This document shows, in pieces, positions 43,948 through 55,980 of a DNA stretch of 64,000 nucleotides. A program made the position numbers and the translations under genes. The first letter of the stretch is position 1; each line of letters starts with the position of its first letter. Source of the DNA: Przewalskia tangutica (Eukaryota > Streptophyta > Magnoliopsida > Solanales > Solanaceae); NCBI GenBank assembly GCA_029844215.1, contig CM056730.1:53084924-53148923 (forward strand), given 5' to 3'. The notes beneath the pieces are model-generated. The model saw only the letters and a program-made list of their open reading frames with translations. It searched no databases and had not been told where the DNA came from.

Positions 43948-46900
43948 TGTTATACCCCGTTTTTCCAGAGTATGTACGCGAGGACGTACGTAGAAAATTT
44001 GAAACTTTTATATTGGCTTGGCCGAAAATTTTTTTGTGCACAACACCCGTTTAGAGTCGTTTTTCGACGAAACGTTTTCACAGCTTTCGTAGGGGAATTT
44101 CCGGCTATGTCATTTTTAATTTTTGCGGATTTTTCCGAGAGACGAAACGTGTTGGACCAACGAGAGGGCGCCACTTGGCACCCTCCCATTGGCGGACGTG
44201 AGGACTCGGCTTGGACGAATTGAAGAGGGGGGAGTTGGTAGGATATTTTGTGTGTTAGTTGGTTAAGGACACTTGGGTGAATCTTGGCCCTACACTTGCT
44301 AGGCACTTGGCTAGATCTTGGCCATTGGTTGGCCTTGGCTTGTGCTATAAATACCCCTCTAAGGTTGAAGACTTCTTCATCCAAAATGCCTAAGTCTTGA
44401 GAGCTTTCCCCCTCCCCTTTTCGTGAGGCCCCCTTGGCCGAGAGTTTCCCCCCCTAGTGGGGTAGGCCGAGGGGTAGCCACCCCCCCTCCTTTGTGGTGT
44501 GGCCGTGGGGTACCCCCCCCTAGCCTAGTTTGTTTTCATATAATACCCCCCCTCTTGGTAGAAATACTCTCAAAAGTATTGTTATAATGCCCAAATTACC
44601 TTAGCCTTATACCTTGTTGTATTCTAAGGTTATACCTTTACGAAAAGCCCAGAAATACTATTATACTTACCGTCAGTCACCAAACCTTAACCCTAGGAAA
44701 ATCTCCATATTCCGTTGAGTATTGTGTAGAAGTTGGTTAGAACTTCTAAGGGTGGTTTAGAGCTGGTTGAGCGCTCGAGTTGAGCTAAACGATTGCCCAG
44801 ATCGACTTTAAGCTAGGATAATTATGGGCTTACCGAGGTAAATATCTTGTCCTCTATTGTAATTGGAAATTACATGTTGTTAGAATATATAGTTGAAGTA
44901 TACTATATATATAGAATCAACGTAGTTATCGACAATGTCTTTTGACTTAAGCCCGAATAATACTTACGCAATGTCTTGCGACTTAAGCCCAAATTAAAGA
45001 AGATTATTGAATCGTAATTACTTAGGGTCAGACATGAGACTTGTGAAGTAGTACCGTGGAGTAGAATTGTACCCGTTAGGTTAGATGTATAACCCCGTTG
45101 GCTTGGTAGCCGCCTCGATGGAGGAGAGATTTACGCCATTGGGGGAGAGTCTTTGCGAATTTTCGGTAGAATATTCTACGATGAGATCTAAATGTTAATA
45201 AGTCACTTGTGGCCTTATAGGTTGAAGTACTACGTGTGGCGCGACCTACTTGGCTTAAGGAGTAGCCGACGGTTGGATGTACTTGAGCGTTTTGCTATTA
45301 GTCGATACTCGCCGCGAGGTATGTGAACCTCTTCCTATCTCTTCTAGCATGATATGTGTGAAATATGTAGTACGGTGAGACGATACGGGCTAAACGTATT
45401 TGATTGATGTAAAACATAAAGTGTTATAACGCTTTATGGGAGTTAGTTATATGACTTTATGTTGGTAAGAAAATACATGTGGTTTTTAAAAGGTAACTGA
45501 TTTGAACTATAACTGGCTTGTTATGTGTTAATAAAGAACTTGAAGTATTTCAAAAGATTTTTGAATCATTTTGAAAGAAGAAGTAATATTTGGTTTTTGA
45601 AAACTTAAGAGTTATACTAGCTTTATGGGAAGTTAGGTATAACGGCTTAAGAATGTTTTACTGATTTCGGGAATCAGAATGTGTATCGACAAACCATCGC
45701 GTTAATAAAAGGAAATGTTTTGAATAATTAAGTATTATTAAAACCAGTAGAAACTTCCATCTGCGTAGAAGCTAAGATGAGACAAAATGATATTTCCTAG
45801 ATCATGGCTGCTATAATAAGATTGTAATAAACAAGAATATCCTACTCACATATAAGGCTTAGGTTTCTCAGATTGTTTAAAGGAGAATTATATTCTTAAA
45901 AGAATAAGACTATGAACTACGAAACCTTTCTAAAAAATGAGAAACTTGAACATTGGAAATTAGGCAAACTTGAACATTGGAAAAGAATGTTGCTACTTGA
46001 TTTTACAAAGAGAAGTAATTGATTTATCAGAAAAAGATAATCACTCTATTTTCATATACTACGGGTATTGTGTGACTTTTGTGAAAGTAACGTATCTTTT
46101 AAAGAGTTAATGTATGAAGTACTTTGGGGATAAAAATCTGATCTTGTTAATCATATAGTAGAAAGTACCTTGTGTGAATAACTTGATTGTATTGGTTTGT
46201 GATAGCCTTGTAATACTTCTTGTTGCTTTGATAAGTAAACGTGTTAGGATGCTACGTGTGTTAGTATCTTGTGATGTTTGTGTAAAGGGGTTTTCCTTGA
46301 TTGTGCTTATTAACTATCAGTCGTTATGATAGTATTGTGGCATTCATCTCTTGAGATGATTCCGGGGGTTAAGCTGCCCTCCGATGCGGGGTAGACTCAG
46401 CGTGCGGGACCATGATTCGAGAATACCTCATGCGGGTCCCGGGGGCCTACGCGAGCTACGAGAGTTCCGTGTTAGCGCGGCCCTTTATGGGCACGCGGTC
46501 CTCAGGGCTACGCGGACTCGGAAGTCCGTGACGATGCCGGGAGTAGCTACCTCGATGCGGGAATACCTCACGCGGGCCGATGAGATTGGCCTATGCGGAG
46601 TCGGGAGTTCCAGGTTAGACGCGACATCGACATCGCGGGCAAGTGGCGGCTTTGATCATGTGACGGTTCAGACAGATCTTATGATACGATTCATGACCTT
46701 GTTGGTACTGTGGTTTTTAGTAGCTCGGCTATGCCTTCGCACTTACCCCGCATAGCTTTATTATGACACAGTGGGACCCGTGTTCAGTGTGTTCCTTGGT
46801 GCTTTTATATCATAGATCGCAATGGCGGGAAGGTATTCCACGCATGATTGATGTTGTGGCCCGAGACCCATTGTTATACTTGAGTGATGACTTGAGGCGT

Positions 46901-47456
46901 GAGTCCTCGACTTGACACGATCGCTTTGTCAGAAATCGTAGTTTGGTTATCATACATGTCTCCTCGCTTTATATGATCGCTATGATTTCATTTACGCATG
47001 TATTTTCGCCACATACCGGCACTGTTGTGATCGACCTCCTTCGGGGCCGCGTTCATGCCGCAGTTGAGGTACGCCGATCGTTGATCCTAGCTCTCGTGGT
47101 CACAGCCATTGCTTGGGAAGCTCCGCTTTCTCGAGGCTTATCGGTGGTATAGTCCTCGTCCGTAAGTGTTTACATTCGTGGTTTGGCGGGCCCTGTCCCG
47201 CCATTGTTGTCGTATCATTCTTAGAGGTCTGTAGTACTGTTGTGGGCAGGGTTTGTAAAAAGGATTAAACTGTTCATGTTGAAGAAGGTTGCTATTTATA
47301 TATACTGAAGGTAACCGTTTTTGGTTAGCCTGTCTTCTTATTTCACTGTCTTATTACACTGGTTTCATGTATTGTCTTTATGTTCCGCTGATTACTCTGA
47401 TGTATGTCTACTTGGGTGCCCGGTAAGGCACTACCACGCCCGGTTCGGTCGTGACA
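43948..47456 (+). repeat. C LTR 1 (3509 bases)
   Basis: TATAAATA at 44346-44353 and a GAATACCTCATGCGGG-type repeat region at about 46405-46640, then the conserved 3' block. The end (GGCACTACCACGCCCGGTTC..CGTGACA) is altered relative to LTR 2. No gene; frames at 43927-44384 and 46384-47509 are LTR sequence and recur in LTR 2 with different breaks. Confidence 0.93.
44346..44353 (+). promoter_or_regulatory. TATA box of C LTR 1
   Basis: TATAAATA followed by CCCC and TTCTTCATCCAAAA, as in A and Z; the second LTR has it at 50442-50449. Confidence 0.65.
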
Positions 47457-47460
47457 AAAG

Positions 47461-47471
47461 TGGTATCGAGC
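47461..47471 (+). other. C primer binding site (variant)
   Basis: TGGTATCGAGC after the LTR, the same one-base-short form as in A. Confidence 0.7.
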
Positions 47472-47656
47472 GCTTAATCTCGGAAAGTGTCTACGCATCG
47501 TATCCATGAAGTCTTGATTATCGGTGTGTTGTGCACCACACCAATAATCGTGAGGCTATAGGATATTTAGGATTGGTTTCTATTCTTCTCACTCGAGATC
47601 GTGCCTTAGAGCCGTGTTGTAAGTTGGACCTCCGACGAAATTCTTTCCTTATCGTT

Positions 47657-48317
47657 ATGCCTCCGCAGGGCAACCCGCCTGTGAGGCGCGCACCGAGGAG
47701 CCGCGAGTAGAGTACGAGGGTCGTGGGCACAGCCCAATTATCACCTTGGGTGGTGCTTCATTCGGGAGTTCGCGACGCCGCTAGCCCCATCGAGTTTAGC
47801 ACGGCCAGCAGCTCCTACTGCGACCATGATATTTGAACCTTCGCCCACGACCGAACGGTGAATATAGATTGCAAAGAGGCAACCTCGCATTAGCTATAGA
47901 TTTGGCTACCGCAGAGTATACCGATATACCGCGAGTCTTGAGGACTATCTAAAAGAGGTTGTGCAAGAGTAATTCTTGATTGAGCATGGCACGTGCGGTG
48001 CGCTTATGCGCGCAGCAGTCGAGACGCAGAGATCGACGGGTTAACGAAGGATAGTAGAAGAGGGCGAGCAAAGAAGGTCCTTTGGTGACTTTCGAGGCGA
48101 GTCGCCTCCCAAAGAGTTAGATATGCACCTCCGCCAGCGCAGTGGTCTTACAAATTTCGGGACGTCGGGTGTGCAGGAGTTGGTCGTAACTCCGTGGTTT
48201 CGGTTCACGCGATGCACGCCATCCCGGGAATGTCATCTTTTAGGTTGGTACTTGTTGTACCTATGACCGCCGTGGTCTTGTGTCAAGAGTGTCCTCAGGA
48301 GGACTTAGCCTTCGTGA
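47657..48317 (+). pseudogene. gag: C gag, strongly decayed and short
   Basis: Opens ATGCCTCCGCAGGGCAACC like the other gags and closes at CCTTCGTGA, as in Z. Only about 660 bases remain between these marks against about 1140 in Z, so the capsid part has lost several hundred bases. The knuckle region (about 48220-48300) can be located by ECHLL and CYL-like pieces, but Cys/His spacing is not intact. A protein product is very unlikely. Confidence 0.65.
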
Positions 48318-50057
48318 TCGGTGGGTAGTTTGTCATCTCCTCATATGCGCCTGCTACGGCGTGTTTGATTAGAACGACTAAGAGGAGGAAGCGAGATATA
48401 GATATATCTTTAACCCTCAGAGTTTTGTTTATGTGATTAGGTGAGTATACCTTAAGTGTTATGTTCTGATAGCAGTGTTAGTTGTGATTAGAAATCTTGG
48501 TTAGTTAACCGAGTAAGATTTTGGGGGGATAGATAAGGTGTGAGCCTTAGAATGTTTTACGTAAAGACCTTAGAGGTAAGGCCATCTCGAGTAAAGGTGT
48601 AGTGTTAGATTTGATCCTTATAGGAGTGCATAGTGCACGTGAGCTACGTTGTGGGATAAGTCCCGAGTAGTGTGAAATGAAAGAGGTAGTTGAGCTATGA
48701 AGACCGCTAGGTTTTCGTAACGTGATTAGTGAGAGTTTTCCTTCGGGAACTAGTGTTGTGCTCGTTGACGGTCGGATTGAGGCTATGATGCGGTCAACCC
48801 GCGCCGCTTTGGTGGTGGGTCGGTTGTGGTGGTCCCGCCTTGTGGTAGGGTCACGAGGGTGTTAGGCCCAAGTTTAGTTAACCAGCGTACGAGTTCGTGG
48901 ATGCGTTCGACCAGTGGTCGGGCCGATGGGGGCAGCCCATCGTGTCCTTCGGTCAGGACCGTTTACTCGGCTGTGTTGTTATATCAAAAAGGTTGTAAGG
49001 CTGAACGGGGTTCCTACCTTCACCTTATGGCAGACAGTGGAGCCTGTGTTACTGCTTTTTGTTTCTCGGAAGTTTTGCCAAGCATGTGTTAAGAACTTCG
49101 TGAGTCTCGAATCGCATTCGCCCCGGCCGGTGTTTGATTTCGAGGATAGTTGTGGGGATTGTTGTCTCTGTGGAGGTAGTGTTTAAGCTACCATTTCGGT
49201 GTTCGATATCGCCTTATGAAGCCTTGTAGGCGGAAGGTGTAAGATGCGGTCGATTGGTTCGATGTTAACAAGGTTCGCATTGGTTCAGCTTGTTCCACAG
49301 ATGTGGATAGTGAGAAGCTTGTCTAGAAGAAGTTCGCACTGCAGGAATCGTATGGATAATCGGCACACGACGCTTAGAGTTCAAAGCCGACGGTCTTCTT
49401 GAAAGTACCACCCGGTGGTGTGACGAGTTTTGAAGGCAGAGGAACTTAACCCGAGTTACTTTGGGCCTTTTGAGTTCATGTGAAGAATAGGCCAGTCATT
49501 TATATGATTAGCTTTTGCCGTCCGACTTAGAGGTCAGACGTCCGGTCTTTCGTATTGTTATGATCGGAAAAGTATCGAGATCCATCCAGTGTTCCCACTT
49601 AATGATGACCACGTTAGAGATAGTAACCCCGAGTTTTGGAAACCAAGCGATTTAAATGTGGAAAGAGTTCGAGTGTACGACATCCTCGTGGATCGTGCGC
49701 ATGGTACCATTTGTTGGGTCGCCTGAGAAGGTTAATGCCTCAGGCAAAGTGACAAAGTGGTATCTACGACGAGTAAAGAGAGAAGCGAGCATGTATGGCG
49801 AGAATAGATGTGATCATTTCTTCTGTAAGAGAAGGTGCGAAGGAGGTATATTTTAAACCCCGGTGAGAAGTGTTTTATGGTGATGTTAGAGGTGTTTCCT
49901 CGTGGACTTGGATGTAAGCTTTTTGCGCAAGTTGTTTCGTGGGCCATGTGTGGCAAGGATTGTTCTCGTAAGAATAGTAGTGAAGACTATCTTCGCGCAT
50001 GTTTGTTTTGAGACTTAGAAGGAACATTCGGGACGAATGTTTCTAAGGAGGGGAGAA
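48318..50057 (+). pseudogene. C internal, second copy: 3' module with integrase relic (49191-49630)
   Basis: Second copy of the relic described at 42321. PYEAL (about 49208), WFDV (about 49254) and ATCCATCCAGTGTTCCCACT (49580-49599, the DPSRVFP part) are all in place but with more indels than the first copy. It is followed by the pre-PPT hairpin (50023-50041) and PPT (50045-50057). A shared block GTGGTCCCGCCTTGTGGTAG lies at about 48828-48850. Confidence 0.75.
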
Positions 50058-53000
50058 TGTTATACCCCGTTTTTCCAGAGTATGTACGCGAGGACGTACG
50101 TAGAAAATTTGAAACTTTTATATTGGCTTGGCCGAAAATTTTTTTGTGCACAACACCCGTTTAGAGTCGTTTTTCGACGAAACGTTTTCACAGCTTTCGT
50201 AGGGGAATTTCCGGCTATGTCATTTTTAATTTTTGATTTTTCCGAGAGACGAACGTGTTGGACTAACGAGAGGCGCCACTTGGCACCTCCCATTGGCGAC
50301 GTGAGGACTCGCTTGGACGAATTGAAGAGGGAGTTGGTAGGATATTTTGTGTGTTAGTTGGTTAAGGACACTTGGGTGAATCTGGCCCTACACTTGCTAG
50401 GCACTGCTAGATCTTGGCCATTGGTTGGCCTTGGCTTGTGCTATAAATACCCTCTAAGGTTGAAGACTTCTTCATCCAAAATGCCTAAGTCTTGAGAGCT
50501 TTCCTCCTTTGCGTGAGGCCCCCTTGGCCGAGAGTTTCCCAGTGGGGTAAGCGAGGGTAGCCACCCCTCCTTTGTGGTGTGGGTACCCCCCCTAGCCTAG
50601 TTTGTTTTCATATAATACCCCCCCTCTTGGTAGAAATACTCTCAAAAGTATTGTTATAATGCCCAAATTACCTTAGCCTTATACCTTGTTGTATTCTAAG
50701 GTTATACCTTTACGAAAAGCCCAGAAATACTATTATACTTACCGTCGGTACCAAACCGAAACCCTAGGAAAATCTCCATAGTCCGTTGAGTATTGTGTAG
50801 AAGTTGGTTAGAACTTCTAAGGGTGGTTTAGAGCGGTTGAGCGCCAGAGTCGAGCTAAACGATTGCCCAGGATCGACTTTAAGCTAGGATAATTATGGGC
50901 TTACCGAGGTAAATATCTTGTCCCTCTATTGTAATTGGAAATTACATGTTGTTAGAATATATAGTTGAAGTATACTATATATATAGAACTGAACGTAGTT
51001 ATCGGCAATGTCTTTTGACTTAAGCCTGAATAATACTTACGGCAATGTCTTGCGACTTAAGCCCAAATTAAAGAAGATTCTCGAATCGTAATTACTTAGG
51101 GTCAGACATAAGAGACTTGTGAAGTAGTACCGTGGAGTAGAATTGTACCGTTAGGTTAGATGTATAACCCCGGTTGGCTTGGTAGCCTACACGATGGAGA
51201 GGAGATTTACGTCATGGGGAGGTGCACGAATTTTCTGTAGAATATTCTACGATGAGATCTAAATGTTAATAAGTCACTGTGGCCTTATAGGTTGAAGTAC
51301 TACGTGTGGCGCGACCTACTTGGCTTAAGGAGTAGCCGACGGTTGGATGTACTTGGAGCGTTTTGCTATTAGTCGATACTCGTCGCGAGGTATGTGAACC
51401 TCTTCCTATCTCTTCTAGCATGATATGTGTGAAATATGTAGTACGGTAGACGTACATGGGCTAAACGTATTTGATTGATGTAAAACATAAAGTGTTATAA
51501 CGGCTTTATGGGGAGTTGGTTATAACAGCTTTATGTTGGTAAGAAAATACATGTGGTTTTTAAAAGGTAACTGATTTGAACTATAACTGGCTTGTTATGT
51601 GTTAATAAAGAACTTGAAGTATTTCAAAAGATTTTTGAATCATTTTGAAAGAAGAAGTAATATTTGGTTTTTGAAAACTTAAGAGTTATACTAGCTTTAT
51701 GGGAAGTTAGGTATAACGGCTTAAGAATGTTTCTTGATTTCGAATCGTAATGTGTATCGACAAACCATCGCAAATACATTAAAAGGAAATGTTTTGAATA
51801 ATTAAGTATTATTAAAACCAGTAGAAACTTCCATCTGCGTAGAAGCTAAGATGAGACAAAATGATATTTCCTAGATCATGGCTGCTATAATAAGATTGTA
51901 ATAAACAAGAATATCCTACTCACATATAAGGCTTAGGTTTCTCAGATTGTTTAAAGGAGAATTATATTCTTAAAAGAATAAGACTATGAACTACGAAACC
52001 TTTCTAAAAAATGAGAAACTTGAACATTGGAAATTAGGCAAACTTGAACATTGGAAAAGAATGTTGCTACTTGATTTTACAAAGAGAAGTAATTGATTTC
52101 TCAGAAAAAGATAATCACTCTATTTTCATATACTACGTATTGTGTGACTTTTGTGAAAGTAACGATCTATTAAAGAGTTACTGTATGCAGTACTTTGGGG
52201 ATAAAAATCTGATCTTGTTAATCATATAGTAGAAAGTACCTTGTGTGAATAACTTGATTGTATTGGTTTGTGATAGCCTTGTAATACTTCTTGTTGCTTT
52301 GATAAGTAAACGTGTTAGGATGCTACGTGTGTTAGTATCTTGTGATGTTTGTGTAAAGGGGTTTTCCTTGATTGTGCTTATTAACTATCAGTCGTTATGA
52401 TAGTATTGTGGCATTCATCTCTTGAGATGATTCCGGTTAAGCCGCCTCCACGCGGGTAGACTCAGCGATGCAGGACCATGATTCGAGAATACCTACGCTG
52501 GTCCCGGGGCCTATGCGAGCTACGAGAGTTCCGGTGTTAGCGTCGTCCCTTATGGGCATGCGGTCGCGCGCCACGCGACTCGGAAGTCGGGGCGACGCCG
52601 GGAGTAGCTACCCTCGATGCGGGAATACCACGCGGGCCGATGAGATTGGCCTACGCGAGTCGCGGAGTTCGTGGTTAGACGCGACATTGATATCGCGCAA
52701 GTGGCGGCCTTTGATCATGTGACGGTCAGACAGATCTTATGATACGATTCATGACCTTGTTGGTACCGTGGTTTTTAGTAGTCGGCTATGCCTTCGTACT
52801 TACCCCGCATGCTTTATTATGACACGTGGGACCCGTGTTCGTGTGTTCCTTGGTGCTTTTATATCATAGATCGCGGCGGGAAGGTATTCCACGCTTGATT
52901 GATGTTGTGGGCCCGAGACCCATTGTTATACTTGAGTGATGACTTGAGGCGTGAGTCACGACTTGACATGATCGCTTTGTCAGAATCGTAGTTTGGTTAT

Positions 53001-53512
53001 CATACATGTCTCTGCTTTATATGATCGCTATGATTTCATTTACGCGATGTATTTTCGGGCCACATACTCGGCACTGTTGATCGACCTCCTTCGGGGCCGC
53101 GTCATGCCGCAGTTGAGGTACGCCGCCGTTGATCCTAGCTCTCGTGGTCACGATTTCAGCTTGGGAAGCTCCGCTTTCCGAGGCTTATCGGGTATAGTCC
53201 CCGCCGCCGTAAGTGTTTACATTCAGGGGTTTGGCGGGGCCCTGTCCCGCCATTGTTGTCGTATCATTCTTAGAGGTCTGTAGTACTGTTGTGGGCAGGG
53301 TTTGTAAAAAGGATTAAACTGTTCATGTTGAAGAAGGTTGCTATTTATATATACTGAAGGTAACCGTTTTTGGTTAGCCTGTCTTCTTATTTCACTGTCT
53401 TATTACACTGGTTTCATGTATTGTCTTTATGTTCCGCTGATTACTCTGATGTATGTCTACTTGGGTGCCCGGGGTAAGGCACCAGTCACGGGCCCGGGTT
53501 CGGGTCGTGACA
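50058..53512 (+). repeat. C LTR 2 (3455 bases)
   Basis: Partner of LTR 1 with an intact 3' end (GGTGCCCGGGGTAAGGCACC, then CGGGCCCG and CGGGTCGTGACA) and the perfect TGGCGGG-CCCGCCA hairpin (53232-53252). TATA at 50442-50449. Confidence 0.93.
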
Positions 53513-54511
53513 TTATCCAATTTCCATTTCAATCCATATTGGTAGCATAATATGATATCAAGTCGCATTTGGTTATAACTACCATAATCTTCAAGTCAAT
53601 AACATGCGACGATTCTAACAACGATTAAATTGTAATTCAACTTAGTCATGGCTTACATTACATTTCGGATTTCCAAGGCTAAAATCAATCCATAATCCTT
53701 ATAACTTCAATATAACAACTTCATGCTCGCAACATACAAAGCTAACAACAACAATATAAATAATCTTGTAATACTTTCAAAGAACAAGATTATACCTCAA
53801 TGATTCTTAATCCAACTCCAATCCAAGTCGCCTCCTAGTAGTTTAGAGCCTCTCCAAGACACCTCAATCCGCTTGTTGAGACCCTTAGAACAATACCAAC
53901 AATTATCCTTCAAATCACCAAACAAAACCTAGAAAGACCATTAGGTTTTCGTTTGCGACTAACCCGAAAACAATCTTTTTCCAAGATTTTTCTATTGAGA
54001 TATGCTTACACTACACCTAAGAACCTTGGTTTAAAGTGTGGAATCAAATGGACAACCAACGAAATTTTTCCCTTTCTTTCTATGGTGAACCCGAGACCCT
54101 CTCTTAGTGCTCTTCAAATTTGTGCAAAATTTTTCTAAGTGTTAAGTCATCTCTTGCTACTAGTATAATATAAAGGGTCATGGAGGGTTAAGATGCATCC
54201 AAATGGTTGGCTTGGATAATCTCTTAGCAAAAATATCAAGACTTATTGACCATTTGACTTAGTCAAGATTGTCAAGCCACAACTTGCAAGACTTTAGTCA
54301 TAGAAGACTTATGGTAAATGACCATAATGGCCATGCCATGTCGTCCAAGGCATTGCTAAGGGGGGTGACACGTGTCGCCCTCCCATTCGCCACAGCACTA
54401 ACGTTTTCCGACAATTTCATAATTCCGATAAATTTACAAGTCTCAAATCTTAACACTTGTGAGTTCTTACTTATGTTCTTAAAACATGTCCTGCAATTAC
54501 GGGGTGTAACA
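53513..54511 (-). repeat. F 3' LTR, remaining 5' part
   Basis: Matches the F 5' LTR from 61482. It holds the box TGACACGTGTCG (54364-54375) and the LTR start GGGGTGTAACA at 54511. The rest of this LTR, which should lie left of C, is absent. A/T-rich, no gene. Confidence 0.9.
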
Positions 54512-54524
54512 TTCTTCCCCCCTT
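54512..54524 (-). other. F polypurine tract
   Basis: Reverse complement of TTCTTCCCCCCTT at the LTR start, preceded by the hairpin AACATTCG-TCCC-CGAATGTT (54528-54547). Confidence 0.9.
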
Positions 54525-54587
54525 AGAAACATTCGTCCCCGAATGTTCTTTCGGAGTCACACTTACAATTAGCGACATAGTTTCCTT

Positions 54588-55418
54588 TCACAGCCCCGAC
54601 ATACCAAAAATGACACTCATGGCCACATAAAAGCATTTAAGCAAAAGAAACACTTCAATTATAACCTGACAAGTAAGGGGAAATGAATTACCTGAAGGTA
54701 TAGGAAATAAGTGAGGATACATCCTCAACATGTCCTCCTCCGCTTCCCAAGTCATCTCCTCCCGGTTATCATTTCTCCACAGGACTTTGACGGAAGCCAC
54801 ATCCTTGGTCCGCAGTCGCCTGACCTGGCGATCGAGTATCGCTATGGGACTCTCCTCATACGATAACCCCTCTGTCACCTGGACCTCACTAGTAGGGAAA
54901 ACTCTCGCTGGATCACCGATACACTTCCTCAACATAGAAACATGGAAGACCGGATGTACCGCCTCCAACTCTGATGGCAGATCCAACTCGTAGGCAACCT
55001 TGCCCACTCTACGAACGATCTGGTAGGGCCCAATGTACCTTGGGCTGAGTTTCCCCTTCTTACCGAATCTCATCACACCCTTCATGGGTGACACCTTCAA
55101 GAAGACCCAATCGTCTACCTGAAACTCCAAATGCCGACGCCGATTATCCGCATACGACTTCTGCCGACTCTGAGCTGCTAACAGTCTCACCTGGATAAGC
55201 TTCACCTTATCCACAGCCTGCTGTACCAAGTCTGGGCCAACTAACTGTACCTCGCCCACGTCGAACCAACCGATCGGCGACCTGCATTTCCGCCCATATA
55301 AAGCCTCGTATGGCGCCATCTGTATACTGGAATGGTAGCTGTTATTATAAGCAAACTCCACGAGAGGCAAATGATCCTCCCAGCTACCACTGAAATCAAT
55401 CACGCAGGCTCGCAGCAT
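54588..55418 (-). pseudogene. pol: F integrase C-terminal half with chromodomain (intact segment, 276 codons)
   Basis: Integrase inserts the DNA copy, and the chromodomain steers it to marked chromatin. The open segment starts in the catalytic core (WEDHLPLVEFAYNNSYHSSI), continues PYEALYGRKCRSPIGWFDVG and ADNRRRHLEF, the GPY/F-like stretch KLSPRYIGPYQIVRRVGKVA, and HPVFHVSMLRKCIGDPARVF. It ends in a chromodomain-like tail (ILDRQVRRLRTKDVASVKVL, then W, then EEMTWEAEEDMLRMYP). The stop is at 54588. The segment is free of frameshifts, unlike the rest of the pol. The upstream parts are broken, so no full polyprotein can form as it reads. Confidence 0.92.
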
Positions 55419-55980
55419 ATCCTCAAGTGTCTGGATAGTACGCCCGCCGCCCGTCCACCCGAGGGTGAAATCTTTGTCTTGAGACTCACCGTGTCCCTAA
55501 ACCCTTCGAAAGACCTCCGAAGTTAGCCGTGAACCGGGCTCCCTATCGATATAATCGACACCGAACACCGCAACCTTACTATCTCTGATGTACACCGCAT
55601 AGTCCTCGATGAAAACGCTGCCCCGATCGAAGGAAATGGGCTGATTTCGTCACCACAACAATAACCCAAATGGAGTCATACTTCCTCCGAGTACGAGGTA
55701 ACCACAGAACAAAGTCCATGTTGATCATCTCCCACTTCCAAGTCGGAATCTCGATAGATCGCAATAATCCACCGGCCTTCGGTGCTCGACCTTAACTCGC
55801 CGGGCAATTAGGACATCAGGCAACAAAACTCGCCACGCCCTCTTCGTGCCATCCCACCAATACAAACATCCGAGGTCATGGTACATCTTGGTCGACCGGA
55901 TGAATAGAATATCGGCGCCGTGCCCTCCTGCACACGACGGTCCTCGATACATCGGAACACACAACCGCCCTCAAATCTCA
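55419..55980 (-). pseudogene. pol: F integrase N-terminal and core part, frameshifted
   Basis: Pieces in changing frames: an HHCC-type N-terminal region with STKMYHDLGCLYWWDG (about 55840-55890) and VKVEHRRP (about 55780), then core IPTWKWEMINMDFV (about 55715-55755) and RRKYDSIWVIV..TKSAHFL (about 55640-55690). The paired Cys of the zinc site is not intact (LLPDVLIARRVKVE stands where a CxxC is expected). It joins the intact segment ending at 55418. Confidence 0.85.

Larger units (their letters stand above)
42321..53512 (+). mobile_element. Element C: compound internal-LTR-internal-LTR structure
   Basis: The order is internal part (42321-43947), LTR (43948-47456), internal (47457-50057), LTR (50058-53512). 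The two LTRs are very similar and begin TGTTATACCCCG; both internal parts end in the hairpin and PPT. The first LTR and the start of the first internal part are absent: at 42320 minus-strand E sequence is joined directly. The right LTR ends CGGGTCGTGACA and enters the F LTR at TTATC (53513). This is what recombination between LTRs of neighbouring or sister copies followed by a left-side deletion would leave. Confidence 0.88.

Noticed and set aside
43950..44384. 144-codon minus-strand frame across the C LTR start
   Set aside because: It runs over PPT, LTR start and TATA box in antisense and is broken in LTR 2 (50060-50293).
46384..46755. 123-codon frame in C LTR 1
   Set aside because: Falls on the GAATACCTCATGCGGG repeat region; the second LTR breaks it at 52468-52722, and no domain is seen.
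53513..54511. Possibility that E (41631-42320) is the missing half of the F 3' LTR
   Set aside because: E and the F 5' LTR differ in their central repeats and unique stretches (compare 41740-41830 with 60270-60380), so they are different subfamilies.
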